From Pseudomonadota bacterium (GTDB lineage Bacteria; Pseudomonadota; Gammaproteobacteria; Eutrophobiales; Eutrophobiaceae): DNA of 64,000 nt. The position numbers were made by a program, and so were the translations under genes. The DNA lies in contig JABFGI010000009.1 of the NCBI GenBank assembly GCA_013112535.1, positions 1 through 64,000 of the forward strand. Reading direction: 5' to 3'. Of the stretch, positions 13,487-23,383 are shown in pieces. The notes under the pieces are model-generated. The model was not told where the DNA came from, did no database searches, and saw only the letters and a program-made list of their open reading frames with translations. Each line of letters begins with the position of its first letter. Within the stretch, counting starts at the first letter, position 1.

Positions 13487-16024
13487 TTACACCTCAATAT
13501 TTTTCTTCATTTTTTTATATAGGTAGGTATAAAGTTTCTGTTTAGTCTCTGTGAATGTAGTTTCCAAATCAGAAAACTGACTATTTATCTTAGAGTCGTT
13601 TTTAGATTGACAGCTATCTAATAAACCATTACATATCTTAGCTAATCTTTTTGCTCCCACATGTCGTGAACTACCATCAATAGAATGGGCTAGTTCATAA
13701 ACATTTTCGTACATTTTTTTCTTTATTTCAGAATTTAGTTCTTCTATCAGATTTGTTGCCTCGTCAATATAATTATTAATAAGGTTTGGTAAAAAATTTT
13801 CTTCATTTGTCATGGAAGACAACATATCTAGAGCGTTAGTGTCTATAAGAGGTAATGCATAAGGATCATTGATGTTGATAATATTTAACATTGAATTATC
13901 ATTAAATGAACTATTTTTGTCTTTGATTAATCTTGATATGGAATCAAGTAACCTTTCAGGTTCAATAGGTTTTGTCAAATAAGCATCTAGCTGGGCTTCT
14001 TCGCAAGCATTTTTTGCTTCTTTTGTTGCATTAGCTGTTAAAATTATAATAGGTACATGTTTTTTATCGGGACACATAAAGCGATATATCTTAGCTGCTT
14101 CAATGCCTCCCATTACAGGCATTTGCATATCAAGTATAATTATATCAAATTCATTTTCTTCAAGAATATTGAGTGCTTCCTCGCCATTATTTGCCAAAGT
14201 AACAATGTGATTTTCAAATTCGAGAATATTTTTTATAACTTTCTTGTTAGTTTCATTATCTTCGCCGACAAGAATTCTTAAACTATCTAACTTAGAAGGG
14301 AAGTTTTCATCTTCTTCAGAATTTTTTTTGTTATCTGATGCTGTAATGTTAACGCCAGCAACAGCAGCATGGGTAATTCTAAAAAGTGTAGTTCTATCAG
14401 GTGAGCTATTGATGATTGATGTGTAACCCGAATTTAATAATTGAGAGTGTAGTGAAGGCGAAAGTTCATTATCATTAATTAGAATAAAAGATTGATTCCT
14501 TAAAGAAGAGTTAAGTCTCATCTCTTTTATAAAGTTAACTGGATCAGTATCTAAATGTTTTTGAAATACAAATATAATAGAGTAAGGGTTTCCTGTATTA
14601 TTTGATTTTAAATTCATACCGATGGCTTGTTCAACATTATCAGCACAATCAAATGTAATTGGCCATAATGATAAATAATTTTCAATAGACTGGTTTTCTT
14701 TTCTTATTGGGTTAACTATGAGTGCATGAGAGTTATATAAATGAATTATTGATTGATTTTCTTCTGATAATATTTCTTGTTGTTCAAATTCTACTTCAAA
14801 CCAAAAGGTTGTTCCTTTGCCCGGTGTACTATTAAAGTCAATTTCTCCATCTAGTGCTTCTACAAGTTGTTTGGCGATTGCCATCCCCAGACCTGTGCCA
14901 CCAAAATTACGAGTCGTCGATTCATCTGCTTGTGTAAACTTGCTAAACAATTTTGTTTTATCATGTTCAGAAATTCCGATTCCGGTATCTACAACTTCAA
15001 ACCTGATTCTGGTGTTTTTGGAATTAGATAAGACAGGTTTAACATAAATCTCAATAAAACCCTGGTTCGTAAATTTAATTGCATTACTAACCAAATTGAT
15101 AATAATCTGTTTAAGGTGAAGTCTGTCACCACGTAATAGAAAAGGCGTGTCTGCAGAAATATGTACATTAAATAATATATTTTTACTCTGCGCTTCTGGT
15201 GACAACATCATTGTTGTTGAGTTAATTAATGCATGCAAATCAAAATCAAGAGTTTCTATTGAAACCTTTCCAGCTTCTATTTTAGAAATATCCAAAATAT
15301 CATTAATTAGAGTTAAAAGAGTATTTGCGGAAGCATTTATTGTTGATGCAAAGTCTTTTTCTTTTGGTGGAAGTTCAGCTTTAGAAAGTAATGAACTCAT
15401 CCCAATGACGCCATTTAGTGGCGTTCGTATCTCATGGCTCATGTTTGCCAGGAATTGACTTTTAGCTTCGTTTGCAGCCTTAGCTTCATTAATTAGACGA
15501 TGCAATTTTGATATGAGTGATGACAGATAAGCAGTTAAGAATATAATCGAAAAAATTATTCCGTAGCTTAATATTTTTTGTTCTATCCAATATTCATTAT
15601 TGGTTATGACAATAGCAAAGCCAATTACACTCAAGCTTGAACTTGCGAAAAGGTATTTGTTTCCATAACGAAATCCATTGCCAAAAGATATCCATAGGTA
15701 CAAAAAGAATAATGATGAGCCAACATGGTTTGATAGGCATATCATATATGTAAGTGTGCTCATGTCGATGAACATGGCGAATATTCTACGAGAAACGGAT
15801 ATTTTATCTGAGAATAAAATTCGCACAAATAGAACCAAAGCTGTAACTAAGGCTGCGGAATTAACTATTAACAGATTTGTGTATTGATTGAGTGAGTCTT
15901 TAAAATAATAAAAGTAACCTGCCAGTAAAATTAAAATAATGATCCTTATTGCGCTTTGCTCAAATTCACTATCAGGACGATTTTTTAAGCGATATAATAT
16001 TAAATTTAGAGGTTTATTTTCCAT
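13487..16024 (-). CDS. rpfC: RpfC-like hybrid sensor histidine kinase (DSF sensor)
   Basis: This 845-residue inner-membrane sensor has several transmembrane segments (about residues 23-40, 50-70, 80-100, 105-140, 150-172) and a HisKA domain with the phospho-accepting His197 in [12 protein letters not shown]. An ATPase domain follows (NLVSNAIKFT near 312, DTGIGIS near 347, GGTGLGMAIAKQL near 375), then a receiver-like stretch at about 430-555 that lacks the Asp and Lys, a full receiver with Asp632 in ILDMQMP, and a C-terminal HPt domain with His780 in AHSIDGSSR. The layout matches RpfC, but the extra degenerate receiver makes it longer than Xanthomonas RpfC. It should sense the RpfF product. 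It lies downstream of rpfG and faces rpfF. Confidence 0.9.
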   Translation of the reverse strand: MENKPLNLILYRLKNRPDSEFEQSAIRIIILILLAGYFYYFKDSLNQYTNLLIVNSAALVTALVLFVRILFSDKISVSRRIFAMFIDMSTLTYMICLSNHVGSSLFFLYLWISFGNGFRYGNKYLFASSSLSVIGFAIVITNNEYWIEQKILSYGIIFSIIFLTAYLSSLISKLHRLINEAKAANEAKSQFLANMSHEIRTPLNGVIGMSSLLSKAELPPKEKDFASTINASANTLLTLINDILDISKIEAGKVSIETLDFDLHALINSTTMMLSPEAQSKNILFNVHISADTPFLLRGDRLHLKQIIINLVSNAIKFTNQGFIEIYVKPVLSNSKNTRIRFEVVDTGIGISEHDKTKLFSKFTQADESTTRNFGGTGLGMAIAKQLVEALDGEIDFNSTPGKGTTFWFEVEFEQQEILSEENQSIIHLYNSHALIVNPIRKENQSIENYLSLWPITFDCADNVEQAIGMNLKSNNTGNPYSIIFVFQKHLDTDPVNFIKEMRLNSSLRNQSFILINDNELSPSLHSQLLNSGYTSIINSSPDRTTLFRITHAAVAGVNITASDNKKNSEEDENFPSKLDSLRILVGEDNETNKKVIKNILEFENHIVTLANNGEEALNILEENEFDIIILDMQMPVMGGIEAAKIYRFMCPDKKHVPIIILTANATKEAKNACEEAQLDAYLTKPIEPERLLDSISRLIKDKNSSFNDNSMLNIININDPYALPLIDTNALDMLSSMTNEENFLPNLINNYIDEATNLIEELNSEIKKKMYENVYELAHSIDGSSRHVGAKRLAKICNGLLDSCQSKNDSKINSQFSDLETTFTETKQKLYTYLYKKMKKNIEV

Positions 16025-16043
16025 GTAGAAAGATGAGTATTAT

Positions 16044-16190
16044 TTATTTGTTTTCTCGAATATTAATGATCTTATTTTGACTGGAAAATAATGCATCAAC
16101 GCAATCTGGATTGAAATGCTTTCCTTTTTCTTTCTTTATATATTCAGGGGCTTCGTCTAAAAGCCAGGCATTCTTATGGGAATGTCCTGA
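16044..16190 (-). pseudogene. 3' fragment of a second rpfG
   Basis: On the minus strand this stretch encodes a C-terminal tail related to intact RpfG. It contains KNAWLLD, YIKKEKGKHFNPDCVDAL and about 18 further codons to a stop at 16044-16046. By my alignment 19 of 30 positions match RpfG (KAAWSLD, YIKSEKGKHLDPDCVEAL). No start codon or upstream domains remain. It ends 20 bases before the rpfC start, exactly where an operonic rpfG would be expected, while the intact rpfG lies just beyond it. Confidence 0.8.
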
Positions 16191-16227
16191 CAATTAATTA
16201 TAAGCCTTACACAGATTTAATGTGAAA

Positions 16228-17283
16228 TTAGGTTGTTATATCATCTGTTTTTTCAAGTAACGCCTCAACACAATCAGGATCAAGATGTTTTCCTTTTTCA
16301 CTTTTAATATAATTAATCGTTTTATCTAATGACCACGCAGCTTTATAAGGTCTATGATTTGTTAAAGAATCAAATACATCAGCAACGGCAACTATTCTAG
16401 CTTCTATCGGTATGTCATTAGCTGAAATTCCATATGGATATCCTGTGCCATTGTATTTCTCATGATGGTTTAATGCGATTAATGCACCGGTTTGCAGATA
16501 CGGAGACGGGCTATCTTTTAAAATATCATAGCCTATCGTTGTATGAGTTTTCATCTTTTTAAACTCGAACTCAGTAAGCTTTCCTCTCTTTAGAAGTATT
16601 TCATCTGGAATGGCAATTTTTCCAATATCATGTAAAGGTGAGGCAATTCTTAAAATATCTGCATTAGATTCATTTAGTCCTAGTTCAAGAGCAATAATGT
16701 AGCTTATGCGACCAATTCTTTCTAAATGTGCGCCGGTGACGCAGTCTTTATATGCACATGCTTTCGTCAGTCTATCGAGAGTTTCCTGTTCTCGAATATG
16801 TATTTCTTCTGATGATGCGTTTATTTTCTTTGTTAAAGATTGGCTGCGTCTTTTTAACTTTGATTGATGTTTTGCAAGTGACAGCAAATTTTTACATTTT
16901 GATTTGTATTCGGTTTTATCAAAGGGTTTATTTAAAAAGTCATTCACCCCATTTTCAAGAGCTTCATATAGTATTGCTCTATCTTTCATAATGGTGATCA
17001 TCATGATTGGAATGTCTTTACAGCCTGGTATACGACGAAGTTTCTTTGTGAATTCGATGCCGTTCATAACTGGCATTCTATAATCCGTAATAATCAAATC
17101 AGGTGATGATTTTTTTACTTCTTTAAGTGCTTCACTAGCATATTGAAAAGGTTTTATTAAGACTTTTTCATCGATATTTTTTAATGTTTCAGCAAGAATA
17201 TCAAGGCTGGAAGCTTGGTCATCTATAATCATAATCGTTGATGTGAACTGCTTTTCAGATAGCTTTTTAAATGATAAGAGCAT
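16228..17283 (-). CDS. rpfG: RpfG-like response regulator with HD-GYP domain
   Basis: This 351-residue cytosolic regulator has a receiver domain (residues about 15-135; phospho-acceptor Asp67 in IITDYRMP, conserved Lys119 in NKPF), a helical linker, and an HD-GYP domain. That domain has the metal-binding HDIGKIAIPD (His218-Asp219) and HHEKYNGTGYP (GYP at 281-283), so it looks catalytically complete. The predicted role is cyclic di-GMP hydrolysis on phosphorylation by RpfC. It is transcribed before rpfC, with a relic of another rpfG between them. The upstream 270 bases presumably hold the operon promoter. Confidence 0.9.
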   Translation of the reverse strand: MLLSFKKLSEKQFTSTIMIIDDQASSLDILAETLKNIDEKVLIKPFQYASEALKEVKKSSPDLIITDYRMPVMNGIEFTKKLRRIPGCKDIPIMMITIMKDRAILYEALENGVNDFLNKPFDKTEYKSKCKNLLSLAKHQSKLKRRSQSLTKKINASSEEIHIREQETLDRLTKACAYKDCVTGAHLERIGRISYIIALELGLNESNADILRIASPLHDIGKIAIPDEILLKRGKLTEFEFKKMKTHTTIGYDILKDSPSPYLQTGALIALNHHEKYNGTGYPYGISANDIPIEARIVAVADVFDSLTNHRPYKAAWSLDKTINYIKSEKGKHLDPDCVEALLEKTDDITT

Positions 17284-17555
17284 AATTGAATATTTCTTTT
17301 TTAGTTATGGTAAATATAACGTAAAGTTTACTGAGTATAGCTAATAAGGCATTGTTTTTTCAAATAATTAATAAATATCTTCTGTTTGTCCAAAAATTTA
17401 GTGCAAAATTAAAGTAAAAACATCAGCTCTTTGACGTAAGTAGTTGTTTACTTGCTTTATTGGGGCGTCTTTTTCGAAACTATTTTTTTACAACAAGAGA
17501 AAAGTTAAACAAATTATTTAGCTCTAAGGTTGAAAATATGATTTTTAAATGAAGA
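17284..17555. other. AT-rich intergenic DNA upstream of rpfG
   Basis: No gene or recognisable RNA is visible between the rpfG start and the ispF-like fragment. It presumably carries the rpfG-rpfC promoter on the minus strand, but no convincing -35/-10 pair or regulator box stands out. Confidence 0.4.
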
Positions 17556-17618
17556 ATGGGCTTCATTAGTCTTGGAGAAGATATTGCCGTACATGCGGCT
17601 ATTCTATTAAATAGATTC
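17556..17618 (+). pseudogene. 3' end of a second ispF
   Basis: Twenty-one codons starting at an ATG read MGFISLGEDIAVHAAILL and then NRF. They match the C-terminus of the intact IspF ([18 protein letters not shown], then KSF) at 13 of 21 positions. No upstream ispF sequence is present. It lies directly against the 3' end of the degraded rpfC copy, as intact ispF lies upstream of rpfF and rpfC, and so marks the edge of a duplicated or imported segment. Confidence 0.85.
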
Positions 17619-17619
17619 G

Positions 17620-18741
17620 TTATTTTTTATCTTCTAAAATTAAATTTAGTGCAACTTTTGTTTGTTTAAATATAAAATAAAGTCCTTGTAGATGATCTTG
17701 CGATAAAGATACATTTTTTTCTTTATTAATTTAGACAAAGTACTGAACAGTACTAGCCATTTCTTGTCCCTATAGAACATGATCTGCCATCCAGCTTATG
17801 AAAAACATTTCTTGTTTCATCATTGTCAATATTTTCTACTAATGTTGTTAATTGTTCCACCATTTATGCAGTATCGTTTACATAACCGTCAATAACATCG
17901 CGTATAAAAATTATTTTTAGACATAGAAAACAATGTGTCTAATGCTTCTGTATCAAGTAATGATGAATGATTTGTATAATTTTTCTTGTTTAACTATCTA
18001 CTATCCTTAACTAATCAAGAAATAGTTTCGAGAAATTCATCAGGTTCAATGGGTTTGGTTATATAAGCATCGACATTCGCTTCATTGTATTATTAAGTTG
18101 CTTCGGTTGTTGCATTTGCGATTAAAATTTAAACAGGTGTATTTTTTTGAGGGTGGCTAATATAAAAAAGTTTTGCTGCTTCTATCTTGGAAATATCAAG
18201 AATATCATTGATTAATGACAATAGTGTTTTTGCAGAAGCATTAATCGTTGATGAATAGTCTTTTTGTTTTTCATCAAGCTGTGTTGTCGAGAGCAAGAAA
18301 CTCATTCCGATAATTCCGTTGAGTGGCGTCCGAATTTCATGGCTCATGTTTGACAGAAACCGGGACTTTGCCTCGTTAGCAGTTTTCGCGTTAGCAACTG
18401 CAGCATGCAATTTATTAATAAGTAGCGAGATATATAAAGATAATGCGATCGTAATAATGAAGAAACTATGGGCAAGATTCTTTTGTCCTTACCAGAATGG
18501 GCTAAAGTTTATGACGATACTAAAGCTGATAATACTGAATATAGTGCTGACTATTAGAAGCTGCTTGCCAAAGCGAAGGCCATTACCAAAGGTTATCCAT
18601 AAATACAGAAAGATTAATGGTGTTCCTGCATCATTAGATATGTAAATCATATAGGTCAGTATGGCCATATCCAGAAAGGCCGTTATGATTTTAAATGCAA
18701 TTGTCTTCTTTTATTTGTTTAATTAGTACTTTAATTTTCAT
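17620..18741 (-). pseudogene. Degraded second rpfC (internal deletion, frameshifts and stops)
   Basis: Minus-strand pieces occur in the same order as in the intact RpfC: membrane part (FLDMAILTYMIYISN, then LYLWITFGNGLRFG) at about 18530-18690, HisKA ([28 protein letters not shown]) at about 18180-18360, receiver C-terminus (DAYITKPIEPDE) near 18040-18090, and HPt remnant (HKLDGRS) near 17800. The ATPase, degenerate receiver and first half of the true receiver are missing; HisKA is joined straight to the receiver at a shared Ile-Glu-Ala-x-Lys. Several stops interrupt the receiver part and the HPt part is in another frame. A short intact reading frame at 18129-18410 covers HisKA only. Confidence 0.88.
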
Positions 18742-18747
18742 TATGTA

Positions 18748-19290
18748 TTAATTCCGTTTTAATAATAAATATATAGCTCCTGTACCACCATCTACTTGTT
18801 GTGCAGAACAAAAGGCCAACGCATCATTTCTTTGGCGTAACCAGTGATTTACCTTGTTTTTAATAACAGGCTTCATATTTTCCGAACCTATACCTTTGCC
18901 ATGAATTATACGAACACATCGCAATGAACGCATATGACAATCTGCAAGAAAGTTTGATAATTCAGTCCTTGCCATTTCAACCGTTAACCCATGCAAATCA
19001 AGTTCATCTTCTATTTTGAATTGACCGCGGCGTAACTTCCTTATGGTCTGTTTTTGAATATCGGGTCGGGAAAAAAACAGTTCATCTCCTCTTTCCAGCA
19101 GGTTCTGATCATATTCGCTATCGTATAATTCCTGCATGGCAGGGCGATCATCTTGTTTTATTCTGGATGGAGTGGCTGAAGGTTTGGCTTTATCGTGAAC
19201 AACACTATCCTGTTTTAACGGTTTTATCTTGCCAACCGCTTCCCTGAACATGGCACTGTCTTCTTCAGAAATAGTTGTTGATTTCTTCAT
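18748..19290 (-). CDS. Smr-domain protein (SmrA/SmrB-like)
   Basis: A 180-residue protein ending in a Smr domain, the nucleic-acid-binding/nuclease domain found at the end of MutS2 and in SmrB, which cleaves mRNA at collided ribosomes in E. coli. Domain motifs are LDLHGLT near residue 95 and IHGKG near 128, with a GGTGAIYLLLK end. I prefer the ATG at 19290 (MKKSTTISEEDSAMFREAV), which matches the start of E. coli SmrB, over a TTG seven codons upstream. The final assignment to SmrA or SmrB is uncertain. It sits directly after the rpfC relic. Confidence 0.85.
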   Translation of the reverse strand: MKKSTTISEEDSAMFREAVGKIKPLKQDSVVHDKAKPSATPSRIKQDDRPAMQELYDSEYDQNLLERGDELFFSRPDIQKQTIRKLRRGQFKIEDELDLHGLTVEMARTELSNFLADCHMRSLRCVRIIHGKGIGSENMKPVIKNKVNHWLRQRNDALAFCSAQQVDGGTGAIYLLLKRN

Positions 19291-19386
19291 TGTGCTATCA
19301 GCAACGACCAAATCAGCAAAGTTTATAGTATGAAAAGATTAATGTCAGTCTGTCACATGTAAATAATGTGAAAAGTGGATAAATTT

Positions 19387-22300
19387 TTAACTTAGCCAAG
19401 CACGGGCATTAATAAACAATTTCATCCAGGGACTATATTCATGCTTCCATTCTGGATCCAGACTGGAAAACTGCTTGCTTAAAAATACACGCTCTGGATG
19501 AGGCATCATAATCGTGATGCGGCCATCATCATTAGTAAAACCGGTAAAACCGCCAGCTGATCCATTTGGATTAAGTGGATAAGTTTCAGTAGCAGAACCT
19601 GAATTATCAATATAACGCAATGCAGCATTTTTTTGTGTATCAGAAGAAGTTCGGCCTTCGCCATGTGCGACTACAACCGGTATTTTTGAGCCGGCCATAT
19701 CTTTGAAAAATATCGATGGTGATTCCAATATTTCAGTCATTACCAATCGTGCTTCAAACTGTTCGGATTTATTTTTTATAAACTCAGGCCATGATGCTGC
19801 ACCGGGAATCAAGTCGCGAAGCTGAGACATCATCTGGCAACCGTTACAAACACCAAGAGAGAAAGTATCTGTACGTTTGAAAAAATCCTCAAACATCTTA
19901 CTCAGTTTGTCATTGTATAAAATGGTTTTTGCCCAACCACCGCCAGCACCAAGTACGTCACCATAAGAAAAACCACCGCAAGCAACCAGACCATTAAACG
20001 AATCCAGTTTTATCTGATCATCAATCAAATCCTGCATATGAATATCTATGCATTCAAAGCCGGCACGATCAAATGCAGCCGCCATTTCTATTTGACCATT
20101 AACGCCTTGTTCACGCAAAATGGCCATCTTTGGTTTTGCGCCAGTATTAATAGCAGGAATCGGGTTCGTTTCAAATTGAAATGAAGTATCGAGAAATAAA
20201 CCGCTATTATTTCTATCAGTAATTTGATCATATTCCTGCTTCGCACATTCAGGATTATCACGTAGCGCTTGTATTTGATAACTGGTCTCAGACCATTTTT
20301 TATGCAATTCATCTATCGCAATACTTAATACATCTGACCCGTTATGTTTTAGGTTAAATTCATAAGCTTTATTCAACAAACCAATTGTTTTAATAGACTG
20401 CTCATCAAACCCGGCATTAACAAATGTTTGTTTAACACTTTTTTCATGTTCTTGCTTGATTTGTATAACTGCGCCGAGCTCTTCATTAAATAAACCCGCA
20501 ATTAAGTCATCAGAATTATTAATATTTATATTGATACCAGTGTGACCGGCGAATGCCATTTCAGCCAGAGTAACAAACAATCCACCATCAGAACGATCGT
20601 GATAAGCGAGTATCAAGTCAGACTCATTCAGTATTTGTAATGATTGAAAGAAAGTAATTAAGTTATTTGAGTTATCTAAATCTGGTGTTTCATTCCCAAC
20701 TTGTTCATACACCTGACACAAGGCAGAACCACCTAAACGTTGTTGTCCATTTGCCAGATCGATATATATCAATATAGTTTCATCATCTTGAAATAATTGT
20801 GGTGTAAGTGACTGACGTACATCTGCGACACGGGCAAATGCAGTAATATTTAATGATAACGGAGACGTGACTTTCTTTTCTTTGTTATTGTCTGACCAAA
20901 CCGTATTCATGGACAATGAATCTTTACCCACTGGAATAGCAATACCTAATTCTTTACATAACTGACTGACTGCTGAAACAGTGGCATAGAGTTTTGCATC
21001 TTCATCCAGTTCGCCACAAGCGGCCATCCAGTTTGCAGATAGTGCAATATCGCTCAGTTTAAGAATGCGTGCTGCGGATATATTCATAATGGCTTCAGCA
21101 ATCGCCATACGTCCTGAAGCAGGTGCATTATTTATTGCAATAGGCGTACGCTCACCCAATGCCATCGCTTCACCAATGTAATCATAATAAGAAGAACTGG
21201 TGACAGCACAATCTGCAACGGGTACTTGCCAGGGGCCAACCATCTGATCGCGTACGACTAAACCGGAAATAGAACGATCGCCTATGGTGATTAAAAAGCT
21301 TTTACTGGCAACAGTCGGTAAATGTAAAACACGATCGATGGTTTCTTTTAAATCTAATAATGAAGTGTCGAATTCGTTAGCATGACTCGTCTCAGTTGAA
21401 GCATTACGTTTCATCTTTGGCATCTTGCCAAGTAATACCGACATCGGAATATCAATCGCTTTATTATTAAAGTGCGAATCGTTTAATATCAATTGTTCAT
21501 CTTCAGTTGATTCACCAAGCACTGCATAAAGCGCACGTTCTCTTTTACAAAGGCTAATAAATTTTTCGATGTGTTCCGGATTGATTGCTAACACATAACG
21601 TTCTTGCGATTCATTACACCAAACACCCATCGGCGACATACCCGGCTCATCATTAGGTATTTCACGTAACTCAAGTTGCGCACCACGATCACTGGCGCTA
21701 ACCAGTTCCGGCATGGCATTGGAAAGACCTCCAGCACCCACATCATGAATACTTAAAATTGGATTTTTTTCACCTAATGCCCAACAACGATCTACGACTT
21801 CCTGACAACGACGTTCCATTTCAGCGTTATCACGCTGAACCGAGGCAAAATCCAAGGCAGCATCACTGCTACCGGATGCCATCGATGATGCAGCACCACC
21901 ACCCAGGCCAATTAACATTGCCGGACCACCGAGAACAACTAACTTGGCACCGGCAGGAATATCGAGTTTGTCGACATGTTCATTTCGAATCATGCCGTAA
22001 CCACCGGCAAGCATGATCGGTTTATGATAACCACGAATAACCGAATCCGTTTCGCGTTGTTCATACGTACGGAAATAACCGCAAAGAGCAGGGCGGCCAA
22101 ATTCATTATTATAAGAAGCCGAACCTATTGGTCCTTCAATCATAATATCGAGTGCCGAAACAATACGTTCCGGTTTGCCATTATCTTTTTCCCACGCCTG
22201 TTCAAATTCCGGTATTTTTAAATTCGAAACAGCAAAGCCACTCAAACCCGCTTTTGGTTTTGCGCCACGTCCGGTTGCTGCTTCATCTCGTATCTCACCA

Positions 22301-23244
22301 CCGGAGCCGGTTGCGGCGCCTGGATAAGGTGAAATTGCCGTGGGATGATTATGTGTTTCGACTTTCATCAATATATGAATATCTTCATCTTTATATCCAT
22401 AGTGATTTTGATCGGGATCAGTAAAAAAACGTTTGCCATTGTAACCAGCCATAACGGCAGCATTGTCATGATAAGCAGAAAGGACATTACCCGGGTTTTC
22501 CTGATGTGTCTGTCGAATCATGTCAAATAATGAATGTTCCTGTTTCACATCATCGATTGTAAATTCCGCATTAAAGATCTTGTGACGACAATGTTCAGAG
22601 TTTGCCTGAGCAAACATCATTAACTCCACATCAGTTGGATTACGATTCAGTTTTTCAAAATTAGTAAATAAATAATCGATTTCTTCAGTTGATAAAGCGA
22701 GTCCCATTTTAGAATTTGCCTTCTCTAACGCCGGTTTGCCGCCAGAAAGAATATCAACGTGTTCTAATACGGCTGGTTCGGCTGTAGAAAATAATGCTTT
22801 TGCTTCATCTTCTTCATGAATAACCACATCGGTCATGCGGTCATGAATTATCAGTTTAATGAGTTCGACTAGCTCATCAGTCAGATTCGAACCACTGGAT
22901 AATGTAAGTAAATAAACTATACCTCGCTCAATTCGTATGACCTTATCCAATCCGGAATTATGAACAATATCGGTCGCTTTACTCGACCAGGGCGAAATGG
23001 TCCCGGGACGAGGAATGACGATAAGTTTAGCCGAATCGTTATTGTCAATTTCAATTACAGAACCATAATTTAGTAGACCATCAAGCTGCGCCTGCTCCTT
23101 GTCATTCAGGCCAGCGCTGGTTTCAGCAAAGTGAATAAAATGCGCCTGAATCGAGCTGGTTTCTGGAACGAGTGCCTGCAAAGCAGGAAGGAGTTTATTG
23201 ACCCGAAAGTCAGAAAGGGCGTTGCCGCCTTGCAGTATTAACAT
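19387..23244 (-). CDS. purL: Phosphoribosylformylglycinamidine synthase
   Basis: Fourth step of de novo purine synthesis: FGAR + glutamine + ATP to FGAM. The 1285 residues form the single-chain proteobacterial type. It has an N-terminal PurS-like part, two AIRS-type ATP-binding halves ([21 protein letters not shown] near residue 295; GKDSLSMN near 770), and a C-terminal glutamine amidotransferase with the nucleophile in [13 protein letters not shown] near residue 1130 and HGEGR near 1190. It is divergent from hicA across a 139-base gap. Confidence 0.98.
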   Translation of the reverse strand: MLILQGGNALSDFRVNKLLPALQALVPETSSIQAHFIHFAETSAGLNDKEQAQLDGLLNYGSVIEIDNNDSAKLIVIPRPGTISPWSSKATDIVHNSGLDKVIRIERGIVYLLTLSSGSNLTDELVELIKLIIHDRMTDVVIHEEDEAKALFSTAEPAVLEHVDILSGGKPALEKANSKMGLALSTEEIDYLFTNFEKLNRNPTDVELMMFAQANSEHCRHKIFNAEFTIDDVKQEHSLFDMIRQTHQENPGNVLSAYHDNAAVMAGYNGKRFFTDPDQNHYGYKDEDIHILMKVETHNHPTAISPYPGAATGSGGEIRDEAATGRGAKPKAGLSGFAVSNLKIPEFEQAWEKDNGKPERIVSALDIMIEGPIGSASYNNEFGRPALCGYFRTYEQRETDSVIRGYHKPIMLAGGYGMIRNEHVDKLDIPAGAKLVVLGGPAMLIGLGGGAASSMASGSSDAALDFASVQRDNAEMERRCQEVVDRCWALGEKNPILSIHDVGAGGLSNAMPELVSASDRGAQLELREIPNDEPGMSPMGVWCNESQERYVLAINPEHIEKFISLCKRERALYAVLGESTEDEQLILNDSHFNNKAIDIPMSVLLGKMPKMKRNASTETSHANEFDTSLLDLKETIDRVLHLPTVASKSFLITIGDRSISGLVVRDQMVGPWQVPVADCAVTSSSYYDYIGEAMALGERTPIAINNAPASGRMAIAEAIMNISAARILKLSDIALSANWMAACGELDEDAKLYATVSAVSQLCKELGIAIPVGKDSLSMNTVWSDNNKEKKVTSPLSLNITAFARVADVRQSLTPQLFQDDETILIYIDLANGQQRLGGSALCQVYEQVGNETPDLDNSNNLITFFQSLQILNESDLILAYHDRSDGGLFVTLAEMAFAGHTGINININNSDDLIAGLFNEELGAVIQIKQEHEKSVKQTFVNAGFDEQSIKTIGLLNKAYEFNLKHNGSDVLSIAIDELHKKWSETSYQIQALRDNPECAKQEYDQITDRNNSGLFLDTSFQFETNPIPAINTGAKPKMAILREQGVNGQIEMAAAFDRAGFECIDIHMQDLIDDQIKLDSFNGLVACGGFSYGDVLGAGGGWAKTILYNDKLSKMFEDFFKRTDTFSLGVCNGCQMMSQLRDLIPGAASWPEFIKNKSEQFEARLVMTEILESPSIFFKDMAGSKIPVVVAHGEGRTSSDTQKNAALRYIDNSGSATETYPLNPNGSAGGFTGFTNDDGRITIMMPHPERVFLSKQFSSLDPEWKHEYSPWMKLFINARAWLS

Positions 23245-23352
23245 TAAATCGTTGAATCTTGGTTGATGAAGAAAATTGAGGGGGTATTTTATCAGCCCGA
23301 AGCAGGTCGTGCTAAATTATTTTTTAAGACAATTTGTGTGAATCAATTCTTG

Positions 23353-23379
23353 AAATAGTACCATTATATAGTACTATTT
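23353..23379. promoter_or_regulatory. Palindromic operator in front of hicA
   Basis: AAATAGTAC (23353-23361) and GTACTATTT (23371-23379) are perfect 9-base inverted arms with a 9-base spacer, ending 4 bases before the hicA ATG. A TTGAAA at 23350 and a TACTAT at 23372 could be -35 and -10 boxes lying inside it. HicB carries a ribbon-helix-helix domain, so self-repression here is the obvious inference. No ribosome site is visible before hicA, so a leaderless message is possible. Confidence 0.7.
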
Positions 23380-23383
23380 AATA

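Noticed and set aside
18129-18410. A 93-residue reading frame with a perfect HisKA motif that could be called a small histidine kinase
   Set aside because: It has no ATPase domain and is flanked by in-order, broken pieces of rpfC, so it is part of the pseudogene.
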